A stretch of 64,000 bases of DNA from Kalaharituber pfeilii (GCA_015179045.1 WHUZ01000029.1:558001-622000); one strand, 5' to 3'. Shown: positions 1 to 13,395, counted from the first letter of the stretch. Notes: generated from the letters alone by a model not told the origin. Made by a program: numbers and translations.

Positions 1-2
1 AA

Positions 3-149
3 ATATTAGATGCAAGAAGAAAGTTAGGCATCTTCACCGAAGAAGAATACAACGAGGCTATGGGAAGAGTGAAAAGCCCCCACGATGGCCTTGCTGTCGG
101 TGCTGCGTTTTTGCGTTTCTTAACCTCACGTGAGCAGCTTCCGAATTAA
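3..149 (+). CDS. 3' end of an unrecognised protein-coding gene
   Basis: An open frame enters from the left edge (third frame) and runs 48 codons to a TAA at 147-149. The residues include an acidic/basic patch (TEEEYNEAMGRVK) followed by a hydrophobic stretch (GLAVGAAFLRFL), a composition that reads like real protein rather than chance translation. The following 150 bases are AT-rich, as expected of a 3' UTR. I do not recognise the family from this tail and the gene continues outside the window, so no function is proposed. It could also be a chance ORF, since 49 codons is short. Confidence 0.4.
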   Translation: MLDARRKLGIFTEEEYNEAMGRVKSPHDGLAVGAAFLRFLTSREQLPN

Positions 150-1131
150 CATTCATATAAGCTATACCACTCATAGCATATAGAGCCATGTCATAGCACT
201 TCTTCTGAGCATGCCTATTTTTTAGACTGTACTTCAAATTTTCATCATTGCTTTACTTTCCATGAATGTCTTCTCAACGAGGGTTTGCACTTCTGATCTT
301 GTTGTGGGCTTGTTTTCCTGCTGACCATGAAAAATGGTAGAAGTAATTTCCTTCATCCTCCGATCTTATGTATTCCAGTTCTTTGTACGCCGCTCTGTCC
401 TCATTCTTGGCCTGTTATATGTACGGGTAGTATAGTCGGTCGAATGTTATAGATAATATGTACAATACTATATACTAACAATTACCAAATAGAGTTATTC
501 TAGAATACTACATCCGCTCAAATATACTGTGTAGATGATTACAGATTTCGATGATATTCCTTCTCAGTGGCAAGGCTGCGGGAGTATAACAGGCCGGCGT
601 TCAGTCTCTGCAGCTCGTGTTGAACCAATTGTGTCCTCGCGAGCAAACACCCTAAGGCTGGTGTGTGGTTCGTGTGGTTCATCTGTGCAGGAACGCCATC
701 CTGCACCGCCACACCGCTCTATATCTACACACTGAGCCTAGGACGTAGATACAAAAGCGGTATTGGGCACCTTCTATGTACGGAGTGGATGAGACTTTTT
801 TTTTTTACAATACCAAATTTCCCTCCAACTCTCCTTCCTCTCCCCAACACAGTCAACACTGCCAGCTGGCCACCAACACCAACACAAGGTATCACTACCA
901 TCTGTGTCAGTTGGCTACCAGTTTAGGTATCCCATTCAAGTTTCCCATTCAAGTTCACCTTCCCACAGCTCCATTCTTTAAGAGATTAAAATCGGTTAAG
1001 TCTCATACCCAGAAGGTTCACCAGTAAGGTCTAACACACCGAATGATATCACGGCCGTATGTATTAACTTAGCCGTGATATTCCAGTCTCCTGAAGTAGG
1101 CAAGATTCCTTCCATTCGACGAGCTCCCGCA
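150..1131. other. Intergenic region and possible 5' UTR with an intron
   Basis: No supported gene. A T-run near 795 is followed by pyrimidine-rich sequence typical of fungal leaders. A strong donor (GTAAGG at 1024) followed by AG acceptors at 1071-1072 and 1085-1086, with a TTAAC branch-like site between, could be a small 5' UTR intron of the next gene. None of the upstream frames joins in frame to the downstream ORF, so a coding upstream exon is not supported. Confidence 0.35.
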
Positions 1132-2391
1132 ATGCTTGCAATGCGAAATCGAACCTCTTCCGCCTTATTTCACCGGGCACAGAAAAGGACAAAAGGGCCA
1201 AGGACCCCCTATGTTGTCAATTCTCCACTTCCACCTAGTTCACCTTCACCTCTCAGTGCACCCTATGGCAGTCGTCCAATGCCATCCAGTGACACTGTCC
1301 CACCTGATACTCCTCCGACTCATGAGCAGTTTATGCATATGCTCAGCATTGAACCTCCAACAGACAACTCCATTTTAGCTTACCTTGAATCTACCAGATG
1401 TAGGCTTTTTGGGGCCGTTTCCACACCAGTCCGCAGGAAGCTATTTCCGCAGCACCTTGAAGGATGCCCTCACAATGATGCATATGTGCTCGGTTTCAAG
1501 GATCATCCAAATGCCCATCTTAACAGCTCTGGCCGTCGGATGCGAGTGGTGTGCAACTGTGCAATGCTACTTTCTGAGAGTCAAAAGGGCTCTGGACATG
1601 CTGACAGCTGCCCAAAATATTCTCCTTTCAATTGCAAAGATATACCTCATCCATATTGGTATTCCCGAGTGAGAAGAGAAGCTGCAGTGGTAATAGCAAA
1701 CTGTAATTGTGGATTTGACCGCCTTGTCGAGAAGATGGATAGAGAAAATACCATAAGTGAAGCTAATAGCGAGGATGAGGACGCTGTCACCAATCATGAA
1801 TTCCGCCGAGGGACAGTCTATTCCTTTACTACCTTTTCGCCTCCTCCTATGAAACAGCATGAAGTTATCGATAAGATCGGCTCATCTTCACCCTTGCCAT
1901 CTCCACGACAAAAGATCAACTATTATCCTCCTAAAAAATTCTTCAAAGTGGACAAGGAGGAAGATGACGATGAGACTATTATAATGCATAGTTTCAAACA
2001 AGCTGAGGAATTATACGACGTTGAATTCGAAGACGACGATCATATGGATACGGAAGATAGCAGCTCAGGAGCCATCCGCCTAGGCAGCTATGAGAAACAT
2101 GATGCTGACTCTATGGCTACTGAGATGCTTAGCTATGATGACGATACTGAGACCGATATTGATACCGATATTGATACCGATATTGATACCGATATTGATA
2201 CCGATGATACCGATCTCGATTCCGATGCCTTTGAGAACGTCCAAATAACTCCTTGTTATGTATTTCAAAGCCCCGATATCAAAGTGAGGCACGACAAAAC
2301 GCCCAGTCAAGCCAAACCTGGGCTGGCAGCTTACCCTACCATGTACCTGTGGTCAGTAAGCGCAGCCAACACCCCAAAGAGAATCGGCTAG
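1132..2391 (+). CDS. Hypothetical Cys/His-containing acidic-tail protein
   Basis: A 419-residue uninterrupted frame from the first in-frame ATG (1132) to TAG (2389-2391). The open frame extends upstream but holds no earlier ATG. The N-terminal third is Pro/Ser-rich and probably disordered. The middle has Cys/His pairs (CPHND near residue 115, CNC near 145, HADSC..FNC near 160-170, CNCGF near 193) that could bind a metal. The C-terminal half is strongly acidic and includes a run of Asp-Thr-Asp-Ile units encoded by a 12-bp tandem repeat. I do not recognise the family. Length and composition favour a real gene; the start and any 5' exon remain uncertain. Confidence 0.55.
   Translation: MLAMRNRTSSALFHRAQKRTKGPRTPYVVNSPLPPSSPSPLSAPYGSRPMPSSDTVPPDTPPTHEQFMHMLSIEPPTDNSILAYLESTRCRLFGAVSTPVRRKLFPQHLEGCPHNDAYVLGFKDHPNAHLNSSGRRMRVVCNCAMLLSESQKGSGHADSCPKYSPFNCKDIPHPYWYSRVRREAAVVIANCNCGFDRLVEKMDRENTISEANSEDEDAVTNHEFRRGTVYSFTTFSPPPMKQHEVIDKIGSSSPLPSPRQKINYYPPKKFFKVDKEEDDDETIIMHSFKQAEELYDVEFEDDDHMDTEDSSSGAIRLGSYEKHDADSMATEMLSYDDDTETDIDTDIDTDIDTDIDTDDTDLDSDAFENVQITPCYVFQSPDIKVRHDKTPSQAKPGLAAYPTMYLWSVSAANTPKRIG
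2151..2213 (+). repeat. 12-bp coding tandem repeat (GATACCGATATT)
   Basis: About four to five copies of GATACCGATATT lie inside the preceding gene and encode (Asp-Thr-Asp-Ile)n. Because the unit is a multiple of three, copy number can change without shifting frame. The reverse strand also stays open here (Ile-Gly-Ile-Asn units), which is a shadow. Confidence 0.85.
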
Positions 2392-5300
2392 AATTAGATA
2401 CGTTGCGGTGATAAATTGTTGAGAACAAGGAAAAACAGGGGGGAAAAATACGGCAGTCAAAAAATATCCTGTCCTTGGGCAACAGGGCAAGGAAAAGAGT
2501 TAGGTGCAGGAAAAATAGAGTGGATTCGGATGTTGGCTACTTGCTCCACTCATTGTATGGCAACGTGTGTTTTTCTGGCAGCTGGATTAGGGGATTGCTT
2601 TTGATCATGCCTTCGAGGCCATGGGACCAGAGAAGAAAAGGATCTGCAATTAGTTCAGTACTACATCATGCAACAGGTAATGGACGGAAAATCTAGCATT
2701 GGGATAGAAAAAATTTGTTAGAAGTTTTCGCAATAGCTAATGGTAATATCTTGTATGTAGCAGCACGAGATGGAGAAAGACCTCTGGGGATGATGACAGC
2801 TTGTATGTGCATATGTGGTAGATGAATCGTTCATATTTGCATCTTTGTAATTACTTGGCTGCAGGAATTGCTTGTTCTTTATTGAGAACATGGGGGAGAT
2901 TGGGGGGGTTAGGGGTGAGGGGTGGCGTGAGGTGGATTTAGAGAATGGGCTTTACATTATGCTGGCGTTCATTTCTTCTTTTGCTTTATTGCTGGGTTTG
3001 TGCTTTTAGTTCGGTGTTTTGCGAGGTGGTGAGCTAGCATAGGATTTGTTGTGGAACTTTGGCTGTGATTTGATATGGAAACAATCTGATGTTAAGGACA
3101 CACGATACAACACTTGGCCTTTATCTGAAAGCTCCGTTGAAGTCTCTATGCTCCCTTGTTCCAGTAATTTGCGTGATCTCAACCTTTTCCGTAGTTAGAT
3201 GGGTCTATATACTAATATGGGGTAGAAGCCAATGTTCCATTGTCTTTTATATGCTTTTAGGAATGGTAGGTACTAGTTAACGTTCTTTTTTTTTTACTGT
3301 ATATATATTCCTGCGCAAGTTCGAGTATATAAGAATATCGGGGGGAGGGGGAGAGGGGGGTATTGATAAACTGGATCCATTCAAGAAGCCAACCATTCAT
3401 GTTCCAACACTGATTTATCCTTATAATCTAATCTACCCAGATGTGTATCGTCACGCAGTAACTTCAGTAGATTGTTTCGAGATGACATGCAAACTGGACC
3501 TCGAATTTGCGAGACTGCCCTTAAAAAAAAAAAAAAAAACATTCCAGCTTGTTACCCTGAACAAACTCAAACCCGCATTATGGTTTTCTCCCAATCACAC
3601 ACAGAGACGTCGCAGAAAAAAAAAAAAAAAAAGAAAGGTTTCAAGCTTCACATGTAGCTACATTTTTTTTTGCTTTATCTTTGCCTGTATGGTAGGTTCC
3701 TGGATGGACACCAGAAAAAATAAAAAAAAAAAAAATTGATAAGGAGAAGGGATGAATAGGTGGTTATGGGAAGTGAGGGGGATTTGTTTATGTAACAAAC
3801 CGAACATGTGAAAGATATATAAAACCCTTGCAAGTTTAGTAATTGAAATATGTTATTATGTACATAATGTAGGGGGTTAGGTATGACATTAGGTTAACTA
3901 GTAGGTAGGGGTGTTTGTGTGGGCGGACGGTGGATATCGTTGAGTAAGTTAGGAATCAGCGTTGGAGTGGGGGGAGCACTGTGTGGTGAAGGATTACGGT
4001 GGGTTTTTCGGAGCTCAGGGGGGATTATTGGAGAAAGGGGATAGGGGAGAAGGTGGGGCGGTTAGGGAATGTAATATGGGGTATGTCATGGAGGAGTTGA
4101 GGTTTATCAGAAAATTTTTTTATTTTTATTTTATTTTTTTTATTTTTAAAATCAACGTTCGTGCTATGGCTTTTTTTCAGAAGAGCATCCAAAAATACGC
4201 ACGTCCGCTCCTTTCAGGAATGATATTTATCTGTTATTTCAAACAAACGCTATTGTAGGGAGTCAAAACTCCGAGCTCCCCCCCCCCCCCAGAATTGACG
4301 TTTCCCCTTTAAGAATCCCGCAACTAATTTTGGTAAAAAGGAATTGCCTCTTGTGAATTTTTGCCGGCGCGTGCATGCGGTAGTGGCGTGGGTGATTAAA
4401 AAAAGAAAACCACTGGCAAGCTCCTCCATCTCGTTACATGTAGCAAGTACATGATACAACCCCAAGGTTGCAGTAAATATATAAGGGACCGCGCTTGTCC
4501 ATGTAGGATTTCCCTACCGTACGTGCTTCATGTATTCCGGTCTATCATAACCATATCCAGAGCCATTCATGATCAAGTGTATTCAGTTATATGCCCCCGG
4601 GCTACCGCAACCGTTGCCTGGTTGCTTGTGCTTCGGGTTATAGCTCTGATATGTTGGATATAGGTAGGAATTTTGGTAGTTAAGACTGGCGGTGGACGAT
4701 GAGAGGGTTAAACTGGTCACACCATCAACTGGGTATACAAAAACCGAAGGGGGCAAAGAGAGTGCATGGATGACAATGATAATGATGATGTCTTAAGTTA
4801 GTATATAAGTCTTGAAATTATATACCCTCCCGCTAGATGTTTTATTCTTGTCAGACAAGGAAACGAAGGAGAACACGAAACGAGACTCGAAAATGTATAG
4901 AGGGTAAAAAAGAGCATATCCGTAAGAAGAAATTATACCGGGAACCGTAAGTGGAAGCTGAAGGCCAGTTGTAGCTGCTTAGCTGGTTATAGGTATCGTC
5001 ATGAAGAGAATGTATAAGCGCATATCCCACTCGCTTGGCCCTTCTGTTCATAATATACCCTTTGCTCACACATACATTTTTCTTCCTTCTAACCCTCAAC
5101 ATAAAATACTGCTCCTTGTCCTAATCGCTGGTGACAAATGTTGCAGATCAACTCCTTCTTGCCTTCTCTGGCCACAACTTCATATCCACAAATGCCCCAT
5201 TGTTGAAGGTCTTCCTCCCACCACCTTTTGCATCATCTACTTCCCTTGTCCCGGCGCGACACTGGCTGTCTCCCCACCACCACATCCTGACCATTCCTAC

Positions 5301-8300
5301 TCCCCGAAATCCCCCTTCCGGTAGCCCTAATAAACCTCTGACCCAATCGCCTGGATGCTCAAAATACTCAAATACATAATATATTGTTCCAGCTCCCGGA
5401 TCATGTTTCTACCCAGCAAAGACCAGGATACGTAATCAAAAGCCTCGTATATTTGATAAAAAAGTGGTGTTAAGTCAGTATTCAACCCAGGGTAACCCCC
5501 AATCCTCAAACCTCAAACCTCAAACCATGGAGCGAGAATAATTGAGTTGATGGTTTTCAGGATCATCAAGTAGGCCTGCATCCAAGAGCGAACGGTGTAC
5601 GAATAGACGAAAAATGTTTCCAATATATTACATATTGCAAACGTCTCGAGGCCGTTTTCCCTTCCCCCGACTCCATTAACCCCCATACCGATCGACTTTG
5701 TAGTGGAAATTAGCTAGCTATCAATTCGTAAAAACTAGAGAAAGTTAGGAATAATAGTACAATTACAGAACCCCGATAAAACGCGCAAATATTAGTACAT
5801 ATAATGAAAAACGATAACGAAGCGAGATAACGGATCCAAGCAGGATCCGAAAATCCAGGCGACATATCAAGCAACGGCATACAGTTAGTTCAATTTGTAA
5901 TGCGCATCCCTAGTCATTCTACCTATCAAACGGGTATCTATACTTCCGTGGTCGCAAGCAGCCCCCTAAGTAATCTTGCTAGAACCAGTTTCTCATATGT
6001 AGGGATGAAACGTTAGCAATAGCACCATGCCTGCCGGAACATATACCGTAGATAAGTTGAGTGGCAACAAAGCTAGTGCCTCCGTATAAAGGAAAAACGT
6101 ACGATTATCAGCCGATACTTTATCATATGCGCTAAGCGACTTGCATAACTTGGGCGATTCCATGATACCACGAGAACAGAAAGGATATACAGTAAACCTC
6201 AGGAAGAATGGAGTTAGGGATTAACGAAGTAGACAGAGCGAAACTAAGAAAGAGGGAAACCCGACTGTGCCGATCGACATTGATGGGGCTGTCTTATTTT
6301 GTTCGTTCCCGCATTACTTGCGTTTCGCTTCCCATTCCGGAGCGTTGCGCCGTGTTGACAGGCGCCACCGGACAGTTAAATATGGGATTATGCAGGATTG
6401 CGTTACCATTATGCAAATGTAAAAGGAAGATAGCTTCACCGGCTATTCGGTTAGCCATCAAGCTTCCTCTCATGGCTCAACTGTAGAGATGGAGTGCAAT
6501 GCGCCGCCTCCGCCGCAGGCCAAGGCACGAAACGGAGTGTTCTCCTGGGTACGAGAACACTAGTGGAGCAAAGTGTCATAGCGTAGCGCTAAATATAAAC
6601 AAGGACTCGTTTCTAGGGCTCGTTTCACCCGTCCCGAAGGTGAATAAGCGAGACTCGTGCACCGGGTAAGCTAAGCTTTTTCTCTAATCGGTCCGATATC
6701 GCCGTTTCGCCCTTTTCTTGTGTTTGACGAGGTGGTCTTGGGGGAGGTGCACCTCATCGTCGACCTAATCCTGCTGTGGATTTTTGTATGTTGCACGTGT
6801 TCAGAACAGGCCCAGATCCTTTTACGGTGAAGATTGCGCCCTAAAGTCGCCATATGATATGGTTGATGTGCAGAAATAAAGGACTCCTGTCAGCCGAAAT
6901 CATGGGCTTGAAGTTGAGACTCTACCTTGTCACCTAACCAGATCTGATTGAAGTGTAAATACCATAGATATGTACTATTTTGTCTACTTGATTTAGAAGA
7001 TATGAAGGCATCATTGAGTAATAGGGTTTTGAGAAAAATTATACTTTGTATGAGAAGCCTCTGAAGTGTGCCAAGATTGTAGAATTAGTACTAGTGTATT
7101 ACTCAATACAGAAATGATTTACTTGATCCTTCGGTGACTTTTATATACACGTTGTGTAAACTCTGGTGTACCATATAGACAAACAATCTCGAAATGTTTC
7201 CATAATACAAACATCCGCTTCCACTGTAGTGGGGGTATCCACTTCCACCGTAATGTGGGTATCTGCTCCCACCATAACTGCTTTTTTACTTCCTGCTAGC
7301 TATAGCGGGCAGGCACTTCTTGTAGGACGAGGCATTTGAGATAGATGGGACCAACGTGTTCTATAGAACCAGTCTATTGCTACATCATTGGGTAATTCTC
7401 TTCATAGTGAACAAGAAAGTAGAATATGCTTACTCTCAGGAACTTCGCTTAAGTTGAAAAAGCCACTATTGTCCTATTAGTCAGCAAGCGGGCGAATGTA
7501 ACAACTGGTCCCTTATTGATGCACATGGGTGTACAAGAAGAGCCGGATGCGGTATCCAAGGTGAGAAAATAACGGCCACACCCAATCGACCATCAACGGC
7601 ATAATAATTCAATATCTGCTAGTACTATAATTCGGAACTAGTGAGGAATATCAAAAAATCAAATTGCACCAGCAGGCGCCTATTGTGATATTGCCGAATT
7701 GACCTGTTGGGTGAACCAGAAATGATTTCGACTTCCTATCTCGTAATTATCCGCATAAAGGAAGCGCGCAGCGCTCGCGGATGCAGTATTTGGTACTTGA
7801 AAATTAGCTCACAGAAGCATTTTCCTCTGCCCTTATTATTAACTGGTAATTGCCCTGTCTGAGCGTGGGATAACTATGGATAAGAGCGATCATCCAAACA
7901 AATAATTTGGATGGATCGATTCACAAGAAAACATCTTAAACCATCGAAATTGCAATTTGCCGGGGTATACGGACAAACAAACAAAACTACAACTGCGCCA
8001 TATATAGCGAATTCAAGGAACAGGAAACATTACCAGGTACGCATTCCAATGGTCCAACAGCATGCGTTATTAGAATCATAGCAACTGCGGTATGGTGCTT
8101 GTTGGCAACTGGAGTTTCTGAGTTGCAAGTGGCACCATGACCTATCCCATAGCGAAGTCACGCTTTTTGATTCCGCGGTCATCAAATTGATGATAAACTG
8201 GCAGTCTCGCAACCTGAGCAAGTGTACGATTTAAGACTCAAGGAAAATGACTCCATTATCAACTGACAGGTCCAGTGAATGTGCTCTTAGCCTCCTCCAC

Positions 8301-11120
8301 AACGGGAGATTGCCATGCGCAACATTGGGCTGCTGCACGAGCCCTCCTAACATAATGACCTTGCACCGGGATGTTTTCTGTTTGCTGGAAAAATTAACAT
8401 GTAAACCCCTAATCTCGGCATCACCCGCAGGCCAACAGAGTACCTACTAAGTAAGGCTTTGGGCCAGTTTTCACGAGCAAATTAAGCACCATGGTCTGCT
8501 GACTCAATAACTGCTCTGTTTTATAAATTCTAAAAGGCAGTGAGATCAACTGGGGGCTTTTTCCCTCTGCACCACTTCCCTACCTGTTCGAAGTATGGAC
8601 CAGGATTCAATGTAGTATGCGCAAGGCCTGGGTGGTTCACACGGCAATCGCAACATGAGCCGGAAGTACTCGTTACCAGCATTTAGTGATACAGGTGGGG
8701 GGCCAAGTTATAGGCTGTGCGAGTGGTCTGTGAGCGGGTGAGGTTTAGGTCTGTACCTGACTTTAGGAGCAAGATTGTATGCAAAATACCCGTCAGGAGC
8801 AGTTTCCATCCCCGATCCTGTAGACTTTTCTCGCACGGCCATAACAGCCCCACCTGCATCACTAGATGCTAGTAACGAGTATCTCCGCTCCTGTTCACGG
8901 TTCCTAAGTGCTGAAACTCACCTGTAGAGTACACCTGCCCACATGTTCATGTCGAGTTTGTTTTCTCTTTCCCTATTTGATTCTTCCGTAAAAACTTGAA
9001 GTTTTGTAGATTAAGAATGTGAAATTTTGGAACAATTTCGCAAAATACCTCTGCAGCGCGTTAGAGAAGGGAGATACCGTAAAGTGATGGCAGGCAATAG
9101 CAGCGATATATCACAGCTGTCCGTGCATTCTGGGGAGGTGCTCTCGATCAAGTATGGACATGAACAGACGCAACCAGGCTAATGACATGGGGGATTTCAT
9201 GTGTTCAGAATCAAACGGGTATGTGGTTTGGCTATCAACGCGCCACTGGCGACTGATCCACGCGAAGGTTGCATAGCATGAATTGGCGCTGAAGCAAGAT
9301 GTGTCGCAAATGTGTTCTTGTACCCAGACTTTCCGAAAATGGGCCCCTTGATTATCTCAGCACTTATTTTTGCGTATTAAGCTAGCAGAGAGGGTTGCAG
9401 GCCTCTTGCAGGAGTATGTGCCAAGCCGACAACGAATGACAGCGCTGCAGTTAGCCAATCACGCTGCTGGCATGTGGACAGCGGGAGTGTAATGCGCCCA
9501 GGACTTGTCCAACTGGGGTCGTCCATGAAGCCTATGAACATCGTGCGCTGCACTTTTCGGTCTTGCTCCTCATTGGGCTTGCTGCATCCGACCCCTTGGT
9601 AATGGGCCGGACCGGGTAACATAAAAGTATATCGCGACTGGCGCCTGAAGTGATTGGGCTTCCGTGATATGATGCGGATCCGGGCTTTCGGCAAGCTATA
9701 GCCCATCATTCTCCTCAACTTGATTGTTGATGAAGCAAGAAATATTATGGCCCCTTCCGTTATCCTAAAACATCTTTCTGTTTAATTTTGGGCCTAGATT
9801 GTCCGGTTGCTTCATCTGCAGACTTTTCGAAAATGCGTAAGCTAGCATTCATTACAATACTAGGAGATCCTACACTCAACTTCCTTCACTGTACCTAGAA
9901 AAGTATCAGTATGCAAGTTATATCACAATTCAACCACACCCACCCCCTCCCTACTTTACCCCGACACCCACATGCTAAAATTAATCTTGGCTGAACGTTT
10001 CGCTATTTTCGAAGCTCCACTTGGTGAACAGAATTATGCGAGGTGATTTCACCTACCCTCACAATTGTAGACAAGATAAGAGTGCGTTCCCTGTAAAACA
10101 TATTGCAGGTACAGAGAAAGCGGTGACTACCACTAGAACAATCCATCTGTGCCAATGCAAGGATTGACTTGTATGGCTTTCAATGGTTATGCCCAAATTG
10201 GTTATCAACATCAGTGTTTGGCTCTCAGCCTAAAATGACTGGCCGAAGTTCACCCATACCAGGTGCCACAGTAAAATGTGTTTCAACAGTCTGTCGCGCT
10301 TTGTGGGACACCTGTCTTTACCCCGCAGATCGCACATACACTTGACAGTAAAATAGACGTTACCGATTGCTCGCCGATGTACGATAAAGGCCCTTGAAGT
10401 CTGGCTACCAATTGAAGCGTTTGTCTGGTGCTGATGATGCAATGTGCTGAAAGATAAAATTGGAAGCCTAGGATTTAAGAAGCTTGTGAAATTCCTGTTG
10501 ACTATTGCGGGATACTTGTGCCGTTTCCATTACAGTAACTAGTTGCGGAAGAAAACAAGCCGCTCCATTTTGAATTCTAGTTGCGATAAGAATGTTGGAC
10601 AATCACCATACCTGCAATATCATCAAGACCTTCCCTAGGCGCCGAGCTGATCATAATTTGCGCTTCCCCCATAACCGCGGTGGCCTACTTAAGTTCCCTC
10701 GCTTTGATAGGGTGGGGGGGGGGGTGGGGGGGAAGGGACAAGAGGGAAAAAAGAGTATCATGATGCACAGGAATGCCCCCCTATGCTCTGCGTCTGAATT
10801 AGGCGTTTTGCTCATATGACGACGAGGATGTACTGGTGCCAAGCGCTCGATCGCGGCAGAGTTTACGAGCCAATTCACTTGTGAGAGGGTGTCGGCATGG
10901 CCGCCAATGACATTGCCAAGCCTGCTTGAGCCGGCACCGCGGTTTGCCACTAGAGTTTGCCGCGACGACACTGAGCAGCAGCCGAGAGAGTATGAATCGC
11001 GACAGGCTGCATTTGTGACTCGGCCGAAGGCATGAAGCCTGCGGGTATGTCAGAGGACGACTGGGCGTGCTAGCCTGGGATTCGGGACGAGCCAGCACCC
11101 TCGCAGACCAAACCTTATTT
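2392..11120. other. Gene-poor stretch of about 8.7 kb
   Basis: I see no coding region I can support. The longest frames (113, 107 and 106 codons) have no recognisable motifs and no splice-compatible neighbours. There are A-runs at 3524-3540 and 3615-3632 and 3718-3735, G-runs near 3340-3360 and 10710-10740, a C-run near 4276-4290, and three copies of a 7-bp CTCAAAC unit near 5504-5527. Nothing resembling a tRNA, rRNA or intact transposon end pair was found by eye. Confidence 0.5.
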
Positions 11121-12096
11121 CCCCTAGCCGAGTTGTCGGCGTGGAGGGAGGGAGGGAGGGGGGAGGAGTGGAGGAGGGGGGGGTTGCTTGCAGCGCACGA
11201 CGCAGCCCAATGGGAGGCGGAGAGGGTGGCTGCTGCTACTAGCACTGGCAGGCTAGTGCGCGAGACTTGGGCCTGGGGAGGACGATGGCCAGCGCGATGG
11301 CGGACGAGAGGGAAGGGGGAAGGGGGGAAGGGGGGGTCGACGGGCCTAGCTGGCGGGGCCTAGCGCGGGGCTGGCCAGCCAGGGCCCTAGCTGTTCTGGT
11401 CGCTGCCTGCATACCCCCCCTCACCCCCATGCCCTCCCATCACACCCCGGCGCCTGGGCCCCACCACCGGGGCAGCGTGCGCTCCCAGCTGCCCTCACCT
11501 CTCCCCTTCCCCTTCCCCCTTCCCCTTCCCCTTCCCCTTCCCCCTCCAAGTCCAACCGCTCCTCTCGCCCTGCCTGCTCTCTCTGCCACCTCGCAACCCC
11601 CCCACCCCCTGCTCCACACCTCTCGCCCCCTCTTCTGCCCCCCCAGTTACTCCCCGGTTCCCCCCCGGCCCCCGGTTCCTCCCCAGTCCACGCTCGCTGC
11701 CCGCCCGCCTCTTCTGTCACATTCTCTGGCCCATAGAAAGCTCTCCCCTAGCCCCAGCCATTACCATTCCTCCCACATCAATTCAAATAGTTGTGTGTAT
11801 CTGCTGCCTTCTGCTCCCCTCGGCCCGTTCCTGGCTTCGACACAGCTTGCCCTCCGACCATACAAATCAGACCAATTCTAGAAGCCTGGAAGATCATTGG
11901 CAATTTTGTTAAAGCTGGAGAAAGAGCGAGGAGGATAAGCAGAGCACGGGGGACGAAGGGATTTCATCAAAGGAGGGAGAAAAAAACATTCAGAAACCCA
12001 CTGCATTGTATTAGACTGTTCGACTCCGTCACAGGTTCACCTGTGACCCTTCTCTACCCGCCCGTCCGACACCTTGCAACCGAATAATTCAACACA
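11121..12096 (+). promoter_or_regulatory. G-run to C/T-run switch upstream of the 12.1-kb gene
   Basis: Sequence just upstream of the gene at 12097 changes from purine (GGGAGG) runs at 11140-11180 and 11310-11335 to strongly pyrimidine-rich (CCCCTT, CCCTCC) sequence at 11400-11790. Pyrimidine-rich tracts before the start codon are common in filamentous fungal promoters and leaders. Long reading frames exist on both strands here, but they are low-complexity Pro/Ser/Arg or Gly/Glu translations of the same tracts, so I treat them as non-coding. Confidence 0.4.
11501..11546 (+). repeat. CCCCTT microsatellite
   Basis: Roughly seven hexamer copies (CCCCTT with small slips) in the pyrimidine-rich leader region. 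Confidence 0.8.
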
Positions 12097-13395
12097 ATGC
12101 CTGGCGAGCCGTCTAATCCTGCAGGGTCAACCTCTACAAGTGCAAAAACATCAGAAAAGCCTAGAAAAAGTCTTGACAATGTGCTTCAAAACGTGAAGAG
12201 GGCTTTTAGTTTGAAGAAGAAAAAGCCAAAGCCTTCCAAGGCAGTTGCGGAGGCTGGGCCTGCAACCATTGAGGAGACCCCAGTTCCTGAAGCAACTCCA
12301 CCTACTACCGCAGCTCCGGTTACCCCAGATGTTCCCGTGAAGTATGCATTCGCTCAGATTTTAGAATTTGCAAGTTCACATACTAACTTACTCCTGGTTT
12401 AGGCCTGAGGAGCCATCTCGTAAACCGCGCAAGGGACCACCAGGGCCGCCTCCACGTGTCCTCACACCTGCTGAGCGTGCACAAGAATTGTTCAAGAAGC
12501 ATGGCATTGAGATAACGCCAGGTTCATTGCCTCACTCAGATGCACCTCGGGGCGAACGTGTACACAAGGAGATCAGAATGCGTATTCATCGTACATGCCA
12601 TAGATGCAATACATCTTTTGGTGTTGACAAGACTTGCTTGAAATGTGGGCATAAGAGATGCAAGCAATGCCCCCGATTCCCGTATGTCGTATCTCGCTCC
12701 CCTTTGTTCAATTTACCTACTTACGTTGACGCCTACATTAGAAATAAGAAGGATAAAGGCAAAGAGAAGGCTGGAGAGAAGCGCGAGGTCAAGCCTATCA
12801 GAAGAAGAAAAGGTGAAGCTGGCCTTACGCTTCCAAGCCGAACTGGCGGCCAGGATCTTGTTCGCAAGCCGATTCGCCAAAGAGTGCATCGATCATGTCA
12901 CAGATGTAATACCGACTTCGGAGCCGAGAAGGTGTGCTCCAAGTGCAAGCATAATAAATGCAAAAAATGTCCTAGGGACCCGTAAGTACAGCTTCCAGAG
13001 TAGCCTCAACACTTTATTCTAATAACGATTAACAGACACAAGAAAAATAAACCCCCTGGATATTACTCTGATAGGGACAGCTCCGACTCCGACCTGCCAG
13101 TGCCGCGCCGTCCAAACCGCACATACAAACCAATTAGGAGAAGGATTCGTTGGACATGCAGTAAATGTTCTGCTACTTTCCAAGGAACAAAAATATGCGA
13201 AGGGTGTGGTTCTCAACGGGATGATACTGGAATTCGAGACCCGTAAGTTCACTCAAACTACATTATTTGCCCTTACTCATTATTGACTTATAATTGTACA
13301 GGCCCAAGAAATCCACAAACCCGAATACGGCCATTCCATCGGAGAGTTACATGGAACATCTGGAAGAGCGTCTAATGGCCACATCGATTGCCTAA
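12097..13395 (+). CDS. Triple zinc-binding-repeat protein, five exons
   Basis: Exons 12097-12341, 12403-12681, 12742-12981, 13036-13242 and 13302-13395 give 354 residues. Introns are 61, 60, 54 and 59 bases, with donors GTATGC, GTATGT, GTAAGT and GTAAGT, all in phase 2. Residues 1-80 are Ser/Thr/Lys/Pro-rich and basic. Exon 2 ends with a C-H-x-C...C-x-x-C...C-x-x-C block (RTCHRCNTSFG to KQCPRFP). Exon 3 repeats it closely (RSCHRCNTDFG to KKCPRDP). Exon 4 carries a diverged third copy (WTCSKCSATFQ...CEGCG). The Cys spacing is that of a zinc ribbon; that it binds zinc is inference. Each repeat-bearing exon ends in the same Pro codon split by the intron, which implies exon duplication. The start was chosen because it is the first ATG after the leader and gives a continuous spliced frame. 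I know of similar Cys-rich proteins in filamentous ascomycetes but cannot name a function. Confidence 0.8.

Noticed and set aside
10799..11881. Several 95-200-codon frames on both strands
   Set aside because: Low-complexity Pro/Ser/Leu or Gly/Glu/Arg translations of purine/pyrimidine tracts upstream of a real gene.
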